NCBI GenBank assembly: GCA_009741485.1
Contig: CM019229.1
Span: 1,770,203-1,834,202 of the forward strand
Source of the DNA: Malurus cyaneus samueli
Taxonomy: Eukaryota; Chordata; Aves; Passeriformes; Maluridae
Direction of reading: 5' to 3'
DNA length: 64,000 bases
Shown here: piece by piece, positions 22,412-34,393 of the stretch
How positions within the stretch are numbered: position 1 is the stretch's first letter
Layout: each line of letters starts with the position of its first letter
The notes under the pieces: model-generated
Database searches by the model: none
Seen by the model: the letters and a program-made list of their open reading frames with translations, nothing else
Told to the model about the DNA's origin: nothing
Program-made: the position numbers and the translations under genes

Positions 22412-22702
22412 ACAGAATCTTGAATTGTTGAGGTTAGAAAAGCCCTCCAGGATCAAGTTCAACACTCCCCCAGCACCACCATGATCAGCACTCACCCATG
22501 TCCCCCACATGTTTTTTGAGCACTTCCAGGAATGGTGAATCCACCACTGCCCTGGGCAGCTGTGTCACTGCCTGACCTCCCTTTCAGTGAACAGGGTTTT
22601 CCTGAAATCCAACAAAACATCCCCTGGCTTGAGGCTGTTTCTTTACGTCCTGTCACTTCTGTATCTGAGAGAAGAGACTGAGCTCCACCTTGCATTTCCT
22701 AC
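22412..22702 (-). repeat. Old CR1 LINE 3' fragment
   Basis: The antisense copy starts CACAGAATCTTGAATTGTTGAGG, followed by CAGCACCACCATGATCAGC and the CTGCCTGACCTCCCTTTCAG block. It is an older CR1 subfamily, visibly more diverged than the CATGGGCAGGGACAC copies. Confidence 0.8.
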
Positions 22703-24139
22703 AAAATGCAGCTGAACAGGAGAGATAAGGGACTGCTGAGTCACAGATTGTGCACCGAGGTACCATCCTGTCACCTGCACTCTGCCTCCATCTCCTCCAG
22801 GCACACTTGAAATGCTTTCCTTCAATCCCTGTCACTTTGCTCCCAGCCCAAGGGCTGATCTTGCTGGTTTCTCCTTCTCCCTGCCCAAGCTATCCTGGTC
22901 CTCTCCCTGATCCCTTGGCTTCCTCGTTATCTCTTGGGCTGCACTGAGCTGTGCTGCTCCTTCCCATGCCCTGCTGCTGTGTGGGAGTGACAATAAAGGG
23001 GCTTGGGAACCTGCAGGATGATTTTTTCCTGTTATTTTTCCGTTCTCCTAGCTGCCCTGACTTTGGGGAGAGCTGCCCTGCCCAGTAAGGGCTGTGGGTC
23101 GATTGGGTCAAACCTGCAGTCAATGGAGAGATGTGATTTGTATTGACTTCTCCCTCAGAAGGATGGACAAGTCTCTTTTACAGGAAAACATCGCCTTTTT
23201 GTGAAAGGATATCTGGTGCATGTAATATAAAACTCGGTGGAAATTTCAGTGCTGAGCTCGGATCCCAAATTGATGTTCCTTGGACGTTGCCATGACTGCG
23301 ACAGAGTGACTCATCCTATACTGGGGAGCAGCTTTGCTTGTTGTACAAAGTCACCAGGGAAATCATTTCCCCTATCTATACATACCAAGGCTGGAAGGTT
23401 TGCTCCAGCAAACAAGACAAATAATATTTCCCGGTAATAGGAGCAGCCAGCTGGAAAATGGGAGCAATAGGTTCTATTCTTAGTCCCATCATTAACCTTG
23501 GACAGATTTTGTAACTTAGCTGGAGCTCTCCTTAGCTGCTTGTAAAGCTGAAAAAAGTTATAAATATAGGAGATGGTTTTAGTAAGTAATTAAAATTCTG
23601 ATGCTTAAGTGCTTCAGAAGTGTAAAATGTTTGCAGCACCTCCCGAAACTGCTGAAGCAAAGTCCTGATGTCCTGCTGCAGGGTTGGGTGAAACCTGTGT
23701 GCTGGGGTAGCAAATGTGCTCTGGGAGCAGATCATCTCCCCTTGCAAGGATGGTCAATCTCTGTTTTTGATTAAGAATTCCCAGTTTCCCTCAATTCTCC
23801 CCATGGTTGGGCCGTTTTCCGTAGCCACACACGGCAGCGTTAGTGAATCCCAGTGCACGGAGCCTGGTGCTGTTGAAGTGGTAACGAGTTGTGTGCTTGG
23901 CTGATCATCACGTTCTGTTGTTTTGAACAAATGGAAGGGTTTTAGATGCTGTGTGAGATTCCAGGGTAAGGCAGGAGGCTGGGAGCTTTCCTGCTGCCAT
24001 TCCCACATCATTGGGTACAGACACCATGTGTCTACTCTTGGGGCCATGAGAGGAACCTCAAAGAGATTTATCCTGGGCACTGAGGATATGTTCACGTGGC
24101 ATCTTCAGGGACTTGCAGTCGTGGCTGTGGGACAGAGCT

Positions 24140-24525
24140 GGCACAGGCTGCCTGGAGAGATGGGGGATGCCTCAGAGTTGGGATTGTTCAGCCTGAAGAA
24201 GCTTTGGAGTGACCTCACTGTGACCTTGCAGTGCCTGAAGATACAGGAAAGATGGAGAGAGATTGTTGACAAGAGTTTGGAGTTCCAGGACAAGGGGGAA
24301 TGGCTTTCCACTGCCAGAGGGCAGGGATGGATCGGATACTGAAGAGGAATTGTTCCCTGTGAGGGTGGGAAGGCCCCTGGATCCCTGGCAGTGTCCAAAG
24401 CCAGGTTGGACAGGGCTTGGAGCACCTTGGGATGGTGGAGGTCCCTGCTCACTGGCGGGGATTGGACTCGATGGCTTTAAAGGTCCCTTCCACCCCAAAC
24501 CTGCCATGAAATCTCTGAAATAACC
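24140..24525 (+). repeat. CR1 LINE 3' fragment
   Basis: The sense copy contains GATTGTTCAGCCTGAAGAAGC, GCCAGGTTGGACAGGGCTTGG and AAAGGTCCCTTCCACCCC near its 3' end. It is moderately diverged. Confidence 0.87.
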
Positions 24526-25436
24526 TTGGTTACCTCTTTTTCTGTGTTTCACTACAAGTCACCCTGCGCTGGAAGCCTCTTGTTTGGCCTTCTCCCTTTT
24601 TCCATAAAATAAGTTAGTGATTCTTACATGGCCCTTTGCAGTTCAGGGCAACTTGCTGCTTTGGATTTCATTTTCTGAGCAGGATGTAGGAATGATTCAG
24701 GTGGGTGTCCTGACCTGCCTGGCTGCCTACATGGCCCTTTGTCTGGAAGATGCATCCTGAACATCTTCCTTGTGGGAACAGCGTGTCTGTCCAGGGTCTC
24801 AGGGAACCTGGCTGCTGCTTGCTTTGCTTGTTAACTTTGGAGAATTTTTGTTGTGGCAGTTTTGGTGTTTTTTATGTCCTCATGAGCTGTTTTGACCTTG
24901 AATTATTTGTCTGGGGGAGAATAATTAATGATCGCTCTTATTAATCCTTAATGCATTTAAATAACTCTTTTCCTTATTTGGTAAAACATCTGTGGAGCGC
25001 TTTCAGAATAAATGCTGCGTTTTCCACATCTGTCACTTCTTGATATTGCAATGATTCGTCTTCTGCTGCCCCACTTGTCAGGAATTATTGATTGGATCAT
25101 GTTGGAGAGAGGCTTGTCAGTTTGGAGATACATTTGGCTATTGGAATATTAGTTTATATTGATGTGAGCGCTGCTGGAAAAACAGCTGGGAGAACATCTG
25201 TGCCCTCAAACACCAATTACCAGGCAAACATGATTAGAGGGGAAAAGCAATTTCTTAGGCAGTTTGTTTTGATTCTGCAGGTGTTTATGGGGTGTGTTTA
25301 TCCCTTCTTTGATTTTTCCAACATTTTAGATCGGTCCACTGGGTGTCAGGTGGAACCAGGATTGGGTAAGGATATTTCACCACAGACTTGAATCTTTTTG
25401 AGCCTTCAGCACCTACAGAAGGTGTGGCTGTGCAGC

Positions 25437-25670
25437 AGTGGAGATGACTTAGAGGTGCAGGTGCACCTCAGGGAGAAATGAGGAGAGCTGAAAATGAAAT
25501 TTGATGTGTTTCCCCAGATAATCAGGTTTTTTTTTTTCTTTTTTTTTTTTCCCAAAGCNGATGACTTAGAGGTGCAGGTGCACCTCAGGGAGAAATGAGG
25601 AGAGCTGAAAATGAAATTTGATGTGTTTCCCCAGATAAACAGATTTTTTTTTCTTTTTTTTTCCCAAAGC
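25437..25670. repeat. 115-bp tandem duplication joined through a single N
   Basis: GATGACTTAGAGGTGCAGG through to TTTCCCAAAGC occurs at about 25442-25558 and again at about 25560-25670. The ambiguous base is at 25559, exactly at the junction. Each copy includes a poly-T run of unstable length. Most likely this is an unmerged contig overlap rather than biology. Confidence 0.85.
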
Positions 25671-25936
25671 AAGTTAAATCCTGCCTTTTCTGGGATTGTT
25701 CTGTTTTCTTGTTTTTCCAAATTAAAATAAAACAGGGGAGGAGAAATCAAGACAAATGATCAGTCACCGTGCATTACAGCCAGGAAAGAGGCTGCAGCTA
25801 CGAACCCTTGTCTCTGTGTGGCTCAACTTACTTGAGGAAATATCTTAAAAAAGTTTGGAAGTCTCCAAAAGTGGATGCTCTACTTTCAGTACATTCTGCC
25901 TGAATGTTTCTTTTTCTTTTTTCCTTTCCCTCCCAG

Positions 25937-25997
25937 GTTGTGACCAGACTTATTCACTTGCTGGGCGAGAAGATTCTTGGCAGTCTGCAGCAGGGAG
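25937..25997 (+). CDS. PNPLA7: PNPLA7 exon at the end of the cNMP-binding region
   Basis: This 61-nt exon is bounded by CTCCCAG and GTGAGA. It starts in phase 0 and leaves one base (G) for the next exon. It encodes [20 protein letters not shown], the helix that follows the third cyclic-nucleotide-binding-like domain. The wording [13 protein letters not shown] is the PNPLA7 form, whereas PNPLA6 as I remember it has LLSQKILGNLQQ. The dangling G joins the first two bases of 30288-30437 to make a Gly codon. From memory, mammalian PNPLA7 has a few extra residues at this junction that are absent here. Confidence 0.93.
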
Positions 25998-26129
25998 GTG
26001 AGACTCATTCCTGGACTGTTCCCATTGATGCTGGGGCTTCCTTGGAGCCAGATTGGCATCCTTAAATTTGGAAGTAGACAGTGCATATTTGGAAAGGAAA
26101 TATCTAGCTAAATTGCTAAATTTTGGCCT

Positions 26130-26492
26130 AGAGAAGAGAAGGCTTCAGAGAAAACTTAGAGCCACTTCCTAAAGGGGCTCCAGGAGAGATGGAGAGGGAC
26201 TGGGGACAAGGATACAGAGGGACAGGACATAGGGAATGGCTTCCCACTGCCAGAGTGCTGAGATGGATGGGATATTGGGAAGGAATTGTTCCCTGTTAAA
26301 GTGGGGAGGCCCTGGCTCAGGGTGCCCAGAGGAGCACCTGGGCAGATCCCTGGCAGTGCCCAAAGCCAGGCTGGATGGGGCTTGGAGCAGCCTGGGACAG
26401 TGGAAGGTGTCCCTGCCATGGCAGGGGTGGCACTGGAGGAGCGTTAAGGTCCCTTCCAACCCAAACCCCTCTGGGATTCTGTGCTCTGTAAC
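26130..26492 (+). repeat. CR1 LINE 3' fragment
   Basis: The sense copy contains GAGAGATGGAGAGGGACTGG, CCAAAGCCAGGCTGGATGGG and GGTCCCTTCCAACCCAAACC, and ends with GGGATTCTGTGCTCTGT. It is relatively intact. Confidence 0.92.
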
Positions 26493-28670
26493 AGCTGCAG
26501 GCACAAGTGAATGGTGATTTTATTCTGCATCCACATGTTTGTTTTGGCAGAGTATGGTTGACTGAGTGCGGAATACAATGATTTGCAGTTGAGACAGAGA
26601 AATATTCCTGCCTGTGTGCAATGAAATTTCCTTGGAATTCCTTGCAAGAACAATGTAAATGGATGTTGGAAAGAGCAGCTCTGATGGGCTGGAATCAGAG
26701 CACCATGCTGAGCAGCAGCAGCATAAAGGCTGGCTTAAAATGCCTGGATGTGCAGTATTTTAATGAATTGTCTGGGAGGAAATGGCCTGCCAAGGTTTGG
26801 TTCTGAAGCTTTGTGTTTGTGGCTGTGCCAACACAAAGTCTCTACTGACTGAAGGGAGTAGGAGGGAATTTTCCCCATTTTCTTGAGCAGTTCTGAAAAG
26901 CAAGCAGATGCCTGTTAACTGATGAGGGTGTTGTAGGGCTCTGTGATGCCGGGGATTGTTTGGGTTTTGTTTGGTTGGGGGGTTTAATTACTTCAGTTGT
27001 GTTTTTGCCAAATTCCAAAGAGACTGGAAATGAAGGTCCCCCACTTTCCTGTCTCAGAGCAGGCTGGGGAAGGGGAATCTGCTCTTTCTTCACTGCTCAG
27101 CTTTCTGGGCACAACCACTTGTGCACAAATGCCTTGTGATAATTGTGCTTAAACTCCTGTGCCTGCTGCTTTGCCTCTGAGGCCCAGGGTGCTGCCTGGA
27201 AAACAGGGCAAAATGGGGAAAGTAGAGAAAGAGGGAGGAAAATTGGGGAAAGTATGAGGAGTTCAATCAGAGGATGCTTATTGAAGTTCTGAGAAGGGAA
27301 GGGCCTGTGGAGATGAAGGCGTTGAGCTGTGATGTGTAACCTGTTTGAACCTGCAGATATCTTCTTGAAGATCACCAAAAGGAGCGGGGAAAGCTATTTA
27401 ATTTTCTGTGCAGAGCTGTTTCAGAAGATTTGAATTGAATAACTCAATTGCTGAATAGATTTCAAAAAGTTTATCTGCCATTTCTTTGTGTCCTGCAGTG
27501 TACTGTTACTGTGGCATTGAGCCTTTCACAGGGGATATCGAGTGTTTCCACATGCCCAGCTCAAGAATTCATCTTGATGGGACATCTTAGGCCTTTGCTG
27601 GGTGAAACGAGATAAGCAGGATGTGAAATCCCAATTTAGATTGAAAAATTTTCGTGTTCTTGGAGCTGAGATGACAGGCCTTAGCAGCAGAGTGAGATTG
27701 TCTGAGAAAGCTCAGCTGAAGAGGGAAAAAAGAAGATCAGAATAAGAACAGTTTGTAGAACATTGACCTTTACCTGCTCTGAGCTGTCTGGGAACATCCT
27801 GATCTTCCTCACATGCCTTGCAGATTTCTCTCAACAACTGCTTTTGCTCTGTCGAGACTCTCTGTCCTTACTCACCAAATTATATTAGAGACAGTTCCCA
27901 GGTACTTGTGCTGCTGCTTCAGGGGTTCCATATTTTATTTTAATACTCCTAAGGCCATATCTGTAAAGCTCTGCATCTTGGAAAGAGGTGAGAACAGGAC
28001 AGAATGGGAAAATATAGGGTTTCTATAGGAGAAAATAGGAAAAACTGGATTTCTGTAGAAACTTTGTTGAAAGGTATTTACTTCCTTGCTTAAAAATACC
28101 ACAAAAAAAGGATTGGTCATTTTTGGAATATTTTAATACTTATAAGAAGTTCTGGGGTTTTGTTAATTAAGCTAATTCCTCTTGTGGGGTAAATCAGTTC
28201 CAAGTTGTGGTAGAGGGATTTAAAGTGCCGTTTGTCTTTGTCTTCCTGGGTCAAGTAAATCCATGTTTCATTTCACACATTCCTGGCATGTTTTTAACAT
28301 TGCCTAACTTCAACCCCTGTATGCTGTACCAGTGACCAAAAATGATGGCAATTGATCTTCATCCTCTTCAAATGAGAAATGTGGGAGCTCTGCTTTCATG
28401 TGCTGGGGAGGATCATGTTACATTCCTCTGGTGTGCAGCAGCTCTGTGACACGGTGACACTTTGTGTTAGTTTGAGGAACAAATCAGCGAGGGAATTATC
28501 CCCACACAAATATATTGCGAGAGACTCTAAGTCAGAGCTACAATTTAATTGGAAAAATTACAATAAAGGCAATTATACAGAAACTACAGCTTAAACTGCT
28601 GGAGTCAGAATCCAGCCTGACACCTTTTTGGGCAGGGTGGTAGAAGCAGGGTGTGGGAGTCTGGTTAAAT

Positions 28671-28826
28671 GGTGGTGCAGCCCTGTTGCAGTGATGGATG
28701 TGCTCTGGGTCAATGTTCAATGTTCAGTGGTGGTGCAGCCCGTTGCAGTGATGGATGTGCTCTAGAATGGTGATGTTCAATGTTCAATGGTGCTTGCAGC
28801 CCCGTTGCAGTGATGGTGTGCTCTCG
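28671..28826. repeat. Short minisatellite, about 60-bp units, three copies
   Basis: The units begin GGTGGTGCAGCC at 28671 and 28728 and GGTGCTTGCAGCC at 28789. Each continues GTTGCAGTGATGG(AT)GTGCTCT, and the first two contain GTTCAATGTTCA. Length differences between units are small indels. It lies 200 bp upstream of the LTR at 29027. Confidence 0.85.
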
Positions 28827-29026
28827 TCCAAGTGCTGATCCTGACACAGGTCCAGTCCATCTCTGGAGGTCCAGGGGTGGTTCTGGAGCTCCTCTCCTCT
28901 GGGAATGCAGTGTTCCAGAGCCTCAGTTTATGTGCCAGTAGGGATGTCCAGCTCCTTCTCTCTGGGTGGGGCATCTCCCAATGGATGATGAATTCAGGGT
29001 CATTCCCAGAGCCCTCAATGACCCAT

Positions 29027-30065
29027 TGTTGCGGTTTGGAATGCTGGCAAAGCCAGGCACCCACAACACCTGCTCAGTTCGCTCTCCCCCACACCACACC
29101 GGGTAGAGAAGAGCGAAGGGGGAAAAAACTAACAAAAAGGTTCATGAGTTGAGATAAGGAATAGGGGAGGAAAACACTTGAGACAAAACAGGCACAACTT
29201 AAATAATCTAGTGAATTTATTACTAACCAAGTCAGAGGGGAGAATGAGAAATAAATTCAACCCTCAAAGACACCGATCTTCTCCCCACTCCCTCCCCCTT
29301 CCCACATACAACAAAGCAGCAGGAACGAAACAGGGTGTGGGGTTGGTCAGTTGTCAGTATCACGGATCCTCTGTGCAGCTGAGGGAGAAGATTCCTTCCC
29401 TTGCGTTGCCGTAGTTCTTGTGAACCTCTCCAGTCTGGCTTCACTCTCACGAGCAGCAGGCACACACATCTGCTGCTCGTGAGTCCCCCCACGGCAAACA
29501 GTCATCTCAAAACTGTTGCGCCGTGGGCTCTCTTGTCCACTGGGTACAGTCAGAAGACCAGGCTATTCCATCTCGGGAGCAAGGCCTCTCTCTCCATGGG
29601 TCTCTCCTGCTGGACACAGCCCCCTTCCCTGCGTCGCCGCTCCGGTGGGGACCTCCTCCTCCAGGGCTGCGGGTGGCTCCTGCACCCTCTGTGGACCTCA
29701 TGGGCTGCAGGGGACAACCTGTTCACCATGGTCATCACCACGGCCCAAAGGATCCCAGCTCCGGCGCCTGGAGCAGCCCTCCCCTCCTGCACTGACTTGG
29801 TGTCTGCATCCTTCACATATTTCTCCTCCTCCTCCACTGGCAAAACTACTCTGAGTGCCCCTTTGTTTTATTTCTTCTTAAATATGTTTTCACAGAGGCG
29901 TAACCACTATCTTTAATTGGCCCAGGTTTGGTCAGTGGCATGTCCATCATCCTCAGAGCCAACAGCAATTGGCTCTGCTGGACATGGTGGAAGCCTCAAG
30001 AAGCTTCTCACAGAGCCATCTTTTTGGCCCCCACTCCAAAAACTGGGCCAAGCAAAACCAACACA
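29027..30065 (-). mobile_element. Solo LTR, about 1 kb, with 5-bp target-site duplication
   Basis: On the minus strand the element begins TGTGTTGGTTTTGCTTGGCC and ends CCAAACCGCAACA, the canonical TG...CA. It is flanked by the direct repeat CCCAT (29022-29026 and 30066-30070). A 5-bp duplication and the TGTGTTGG start fit an avian ERVL-like LTR, which is inference. Minus-strand signals include a TATTTAAG TATA-like box (about 29875) and AATAAA (about 29218). No retroviral coding sequence is present. It is a possible source of antisense transcription in the intron. Confidence 0.88.
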
Positions 30066-30287
30066 CCCATGAGCAGAGATGGTCCCCTGAGGGTGTTACC
30101 AGGGCTGGGTCATGCTGAGGATAAAGAGCTCTGCCCCACCTGGTTTAACAGCTCATGGAGATGGTGATAGAATACAGACTTTTGGTTACATCTTCCATGG
30201 AACCTGAGACACACTTCCCCTCCTGCCTGAAGGTGACATTTTTTGACAGCCTGACTGGCTGATGGCTGGTGTTTTCTCTCTGGACAG

Positions 30288-30437
30288 GTCATCCCCTCGG
30301 ACTGCACAGCTCCAGCAGCAAGTGGGATGCTGGGAATCCTGCCAGCAACCTCTCCACGGTGGCCATCATGCCGGTGTCCGAGGAGGTGCCACTGACTGCC
30401 TTCACCCTGGAGCTCAAGCACGCCCTCAGCGCCGTGG
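30288..30437 (+). CDS. PNPLA7: PNPLA7 exon, linker after the cNMP domains
   Basis: This 150-nt exon is bounded by TGGACAG and GTGAGT. Its first two bases complete a Gly codon and it ends with one base of the next Gly. It encodes a short variable stretch (HPLGLHSSS), then [35 protein letters not shown] and SAVG. In PNPLA7 this is the segment between the third regulatory domain and the NEST/esterase region, and the [10 protein letters not shown] core is strongly PNPLA7-like. It lies 222 bp downstream of the solo LTR. No internal stop or frameshift is seen. Confidence 0.95.
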
Positions 30438-30659
30438 GTGAGTGTTCCCATGGTGGCAGTGCAGCAAACAAACCCTGCTGGGCATTTTAGGGTGACATGG
30501 CTAGGGACTGGCACCTGAGAGAGAGGGTTCATGCTGCCTTAGGGGTAGCAGTGCCTGGGGATGGTCACAGGGCTGGGGAGGAGGTTTTGGAGAGAATCCT
30601 GTGGCCTTCCAATGCTTTATAAATCAGGAGGGAGAGGGGCTTTTTGTATGGCCAGATAG

Positions 30660-30905
30660 TGACAGGCCAGTGGGGAATGGTTATAAGCTGGGGGCAGGAT
30701 TAGATCAGGGATTAGGGAGAAATTCTTGTGAGGCTGGTGAGGCCCTGGCACAGGGTGCCCAGAGAAGCTGTGGCTGCCCCTGGATCCCTGGAAGTGCCCA
30801 AGGCCAGGCTGGAACAACTGGGGACAGTGGAAGGTGTCCCTGCCCATGGACAGATGATCTTTAAAGTCCTCTCCAACCCTAACCATGCTGTGACTCTGCA
30901 GCAGT
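30660..30905 (+). repeat. CR1 LINE 3' fragment
   Basis: The sense copy runs from GGCCAGTGGGGAATGG through GGCACAGGGTGCCCAGAGAAG and CCTCTCCAACCCTAACCATG. Confidence 0.9.
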
Positions 30906-32944
30906 GGTCAGGATCAGCCTTTTCCATCACTTGTGGCTCCTCTATTTCCATCCCTAATGTGCGTTTAATTGTAGTGGAGAACTTTGTGGTCTTCATGACT
31001 TGGAAATGCTCACCAGCCTGTCTGGCCCTTGTCCTGGCTGCCCTCAGGGGACACATCCCACACCAGGGCATTGTTCCCTTGGCACCTAAGGGTCTAATTC
31101 TCTCCAGCTCATGGGTGAGAGTCTGTCAGGAGAGAAGAGATTCATCCTCAGGTTAAAATTTTCATCCAGCAAAGGAAACTTTCCTTGCGTTGGGGTTGTA
31201 CATGAGTGGTGAGCATAAGCCTTGGTGGAAGAGGCTGGTGGAGGAGATCCAGACTGGCACTGGGAATCCAAAGTTTAGTCTGAAATCATTGTCCCATTTG
31301 CTGCCAACTCGTTTGTCTGTCTCATGCTCACGAAACCGTGTGTTCAGCTCATGGCTGAGTCATTAATTGCTTTATCCATGGGTGAAGTTGCTTGTTCAAG
31401 TTCCAGTTGCTCACAGACCCATGTGTTTAATTCAGAATTAATTTTGTGTTCGTTTCTGCTGTTTGACATTTCCTGAACATCCTCTTCTCATCCTCAAATG
31501 CTGTCACAGATCTCCTGAGTGAATCTCCTGTAGTCCTTTGAGGAGTTATTAGTCTGCTCTCTCACAGCTTGTGATTTTTAAAAGTACAGGTTACCTGATG
31601 CTTGAGGTGTAACCAATTACTTTTGTTGTTTTTTTTTTCTTTTTGATCTTTGATATCTAGAGCTGGCCCTTCTGTTTGTGCTTAAAAACCTTCTGGGTAA
31701 ACAGTTTGTTACAGTGAGAGCTAATTGGTGGGTGTTTGAAGATTCTGAGGTGGCAGAAAATGTTCCATCCCTACCGCAGCTGTGTTGCTAACGGAGCCTC
31801 CTCAGGGATCACCACCAGCTTGTTTTGATGTGTGACAGCAGCCAGAGCCTGTAAATAAAACAAACAGACACTCAGCTAGGTAGATGGGCTATTCAGGATG
31901 GAAATGCCCATTTTAGGTGAAAGCAGCAAAAGTGGTCATGCCAAAAACGTGCCAGAGCGGTTTCCTCCCTCATCCCTTCCCTTCCCTCGGCCTGGGCTGA
32001 GGCCTGCGCTCCTTGGAAAGGGTGTGGTGGAATGTACAGGTGGAGTTCTTTGCTGGGTGAGTGGCTGTTTTTTGTTTTTTTAGAGTGAGTACAATTTTTT
32101 TCCTCTTTACAAGCAATTGCAGCTGGGTTGCATGTTTAAATACAAGTCTAAGCTCTCTGAGTCTGTTGGAGAACTCGTTTTGTTAATTGAGATTTCTATT
32201 CATGTTGGAAGACTGTGAGTAGGCCTCTGTCAACTCTAGGGTGAAGCCTCTGTCTTGTTTTTGTGGTGTTGTTTCTTACTGGCCTTGGTGAGGATTGGGT
32301 TTTATTCTTATTTCTTGTGCTGCAATGGAAAGAGCAGGAGCAGCAGAGTTTTGATGGGAACAGTCATTTTATATCTGATGCTGTAGAGAGTATCTCCTCT
32401 TGCTGCTGACTCTGAGAACCGAGATGGCTCTGCCCGTTCATGGCACCTGGAGCTGCCTGCAATTAGCAAAGAGGTTGGTTCAAGAAAAGCTCAGCAAAGC
32501 GGAGCAGACACTGCTGTGGGAGGGGAAAGCTCTGTGGGCAAACACCGGGAGCCATTTGGTGCCCAGCCCCATTGGCACTGCCGCTCTCTGGCCTGGGCAG
32601 GCTCCGCTCCACACCCGGCTAAACCTCTGCAGAGCCGGCCTAGGGTGGTGGCAGCCTGGAGTTTTCCTTGCTTTATTTACCAGAAGCAGCATTCTTTTTA
32701 CCTCCTTTTTTAACTCGTGTTTTTCCCTTTCCCCTCTCACTGGAGGTTGGTTAGGTGCTCCTTCTCAGTGCCTCACAAGGTGCTCCTTCTCCTCACAAGG
32801 AGCCATGTGTGGATGGTGCATTCCTTGCAGGGAAGGGGCTGGGTTTTAGAATTATTTTTTGTTCTGACTTTTTGCAGCAAAAATTGAGCTGGGTAATGAA
32901 GTGAAATTCAGATATGTTTTCGTATTGTCTGGCTGTTCACGTGC

Positions 32945-33112
32945 ACATTGCACATGGGCTGCCCAAAGAAGCTGTGGCTGTCCCTGGATCCCTGGAAGTG
33001 TCTAGGGCCAGGTTGGACATTAGGGCTTGGACCAGCCTGGGATGGTGGAAAGTGGAATGAGATGAGTTTTAAGGTCTTTTCCAGCCCAGCCCATTCCATG
33101 ATTCCATGGGAA
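32945..33112 (+). repeat. CR1 LINE 3' fragment
   Basis: The sense copy includes GCTGTGGCTGTCCCTGGATCC and CCAGCCCAGCCCATTCCATG, with a degenerate ATTCCATG tail. Confidence 0.87.
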
Positions 33113-33809
33113 AGGTTTCCCCTGGGCCTTGCTGAGCAGCTTTGAGCTTTTCCCTGACTCCCAGACTCAGGCTCAGCAGAGCTCGGGGTTTGAGTGGGAC
33201 CTGGACCAGACCTGCCCCAGCTTTATGGATGTGCTTGGGAAGGCTGAATTGAGAATCTTCTCTGCAGGAACTCTCAGTGTTCCCAGTTTGGAAAATAAGG
33301 GACTTTGCTGTGTGGATTTGCTGCTATTCATCTTTTTTTTTTGGTTTTTTTTTTTTCCTTGAACCTCTTTTCTAATTGCAAGTTAAATGGCAGCATCTGA
33401 TTACAATACTTAACATTTAATCCATATTTAACATTTGATCGGTGTAATTTCATTGCTCTGGGCTTCAAATGAGTTCCAGAGCAGCGGAGAGCAGCCTTAA
33501 TACGTGAGGAGGGAAAAGCAGCTGGTTTCAGCTCTTTTTTTGCCATTTAATGCATTTATTATAGAAAATTCCTTCCCCTTCCTGTTACTATGAACTTAGC
33601 TGAATATTGCAGTGATGCCTTGGATTTCTCTGCTGCAGGCTGGAGATGAGGGTAGAAGGAATTAGGTGGGAATGCAGGCTGGGTTCTAATGTAATACAAC
33701 AGTTAAAAACTGGTATTCCTGGAACTGGAACTGGTGTGATAAGGCTGTGAGCAGTGTTTGGAATTGTAGCTGGTTGCAGGTTAATCTATTTAACAGGATT
33801 TTGTGGGTG

Positions 33810-33925
33810 TGGGGTTTTTTTTTTGGTTTTTTTTGTTTTTTGTGTTTTCTTTGTTGTTTTGGTTTTGTTTTGGGTTTTTTTGTTGGTTTGTTTTTGGTTT
33901 TTTATTTCTTTTGTTTGTAATTTTT
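33810..33925. repeat. T/G-rich low-complexity tract
   Basis: About 115 bases consist of runs of T separated by one to three G, plus a few TGTT and TTTC steps. It is a degraded poly-T type simple repeat. Confidence 0.9.
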
Positions 33926-34393
33926 AGCTACTTCTGTATTATTAAAGGAATATAAAAACACTGACAACTAGCAAATCTCAGTCTGACATTGAATATGTAC
34001 TGCCCGCAAAAACTGGGAAAATGTTCAGCATCTTCCTTCCCCAGAAAAAAAAACCCAAACAATTTTGCCTGTAATGAGACAGGACTTAGCAGTTTCGTTG
34101 CTTCATTCTTTTTTTATGGGTTTAATTATGGCTTTTTTCAAATTTCTTTTTTTTAAATGTTTTGATTTGTAATGGGAACAGCTCAGGTGAGCAGCCTGCT
34201 CTCCATCAGGGGAATGTTCTGCACACGGGGAGCATCAACGTGTAGGACCACCCACAGCCTTCCCCAACCCGTTTGTGCTGCTTTCTCTGACATTTGGTGT
34301 TTCTGTGATTTATGATAATTCCCATATTGTCTCCATACTGTGATTGTGTCCCAGTTAAATGCTAAGGGATGTTTGTGCTTCCGTGGAGCTTTG

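Larger units (their letters stand above)
12973..25936 (+). other. PNPLA7: Intron between the cNMP-domain exons
   Basis: About 13 kb without any exon I can recognise. It contains CR1 fragments (about 14262-14519, 14705-14830, 16037-16345, 18985-19250, 19806-20117, 22412-22702, 24140-24525), a solo LTR (17825-18266), a TG dinucleotide repeat (15932-15968), a 220-bp segment present twice (21053-21270 and 21778-22000), and a 115-bp duplication around a single N (25437-25670). Stretches at 14830-15930, 16345-17820, 20120-21050, 22700-24140 and 24525-25437 show nothing I can name. The acceptor is TTTCCCTCCCAG at 25925-25936. Confidence 0.75.
25998..30287 (+). other. PNPLA7: Intron
   Basis: This 4.3-kb intron contains a sense CR1 (26130-26492), a short tandem repeat (28671-28826) and a 1039-bp antisense solo LTR (29027-30065) that ends 222 bp before the acceptor. 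From 26492 to 28670 I see nothing specific. The acceptor is TTTCTCTCTGGACAG. Confidence 0.85.

Noticed and set aside
29401..29916. A 171-codon plus-strand open frame at 29401-29916
   Set aside because: It lies inside the antisense solo LTR, shows no similarity to any retroviral protein, and is on the opposite strand to the LTR's own transcription.
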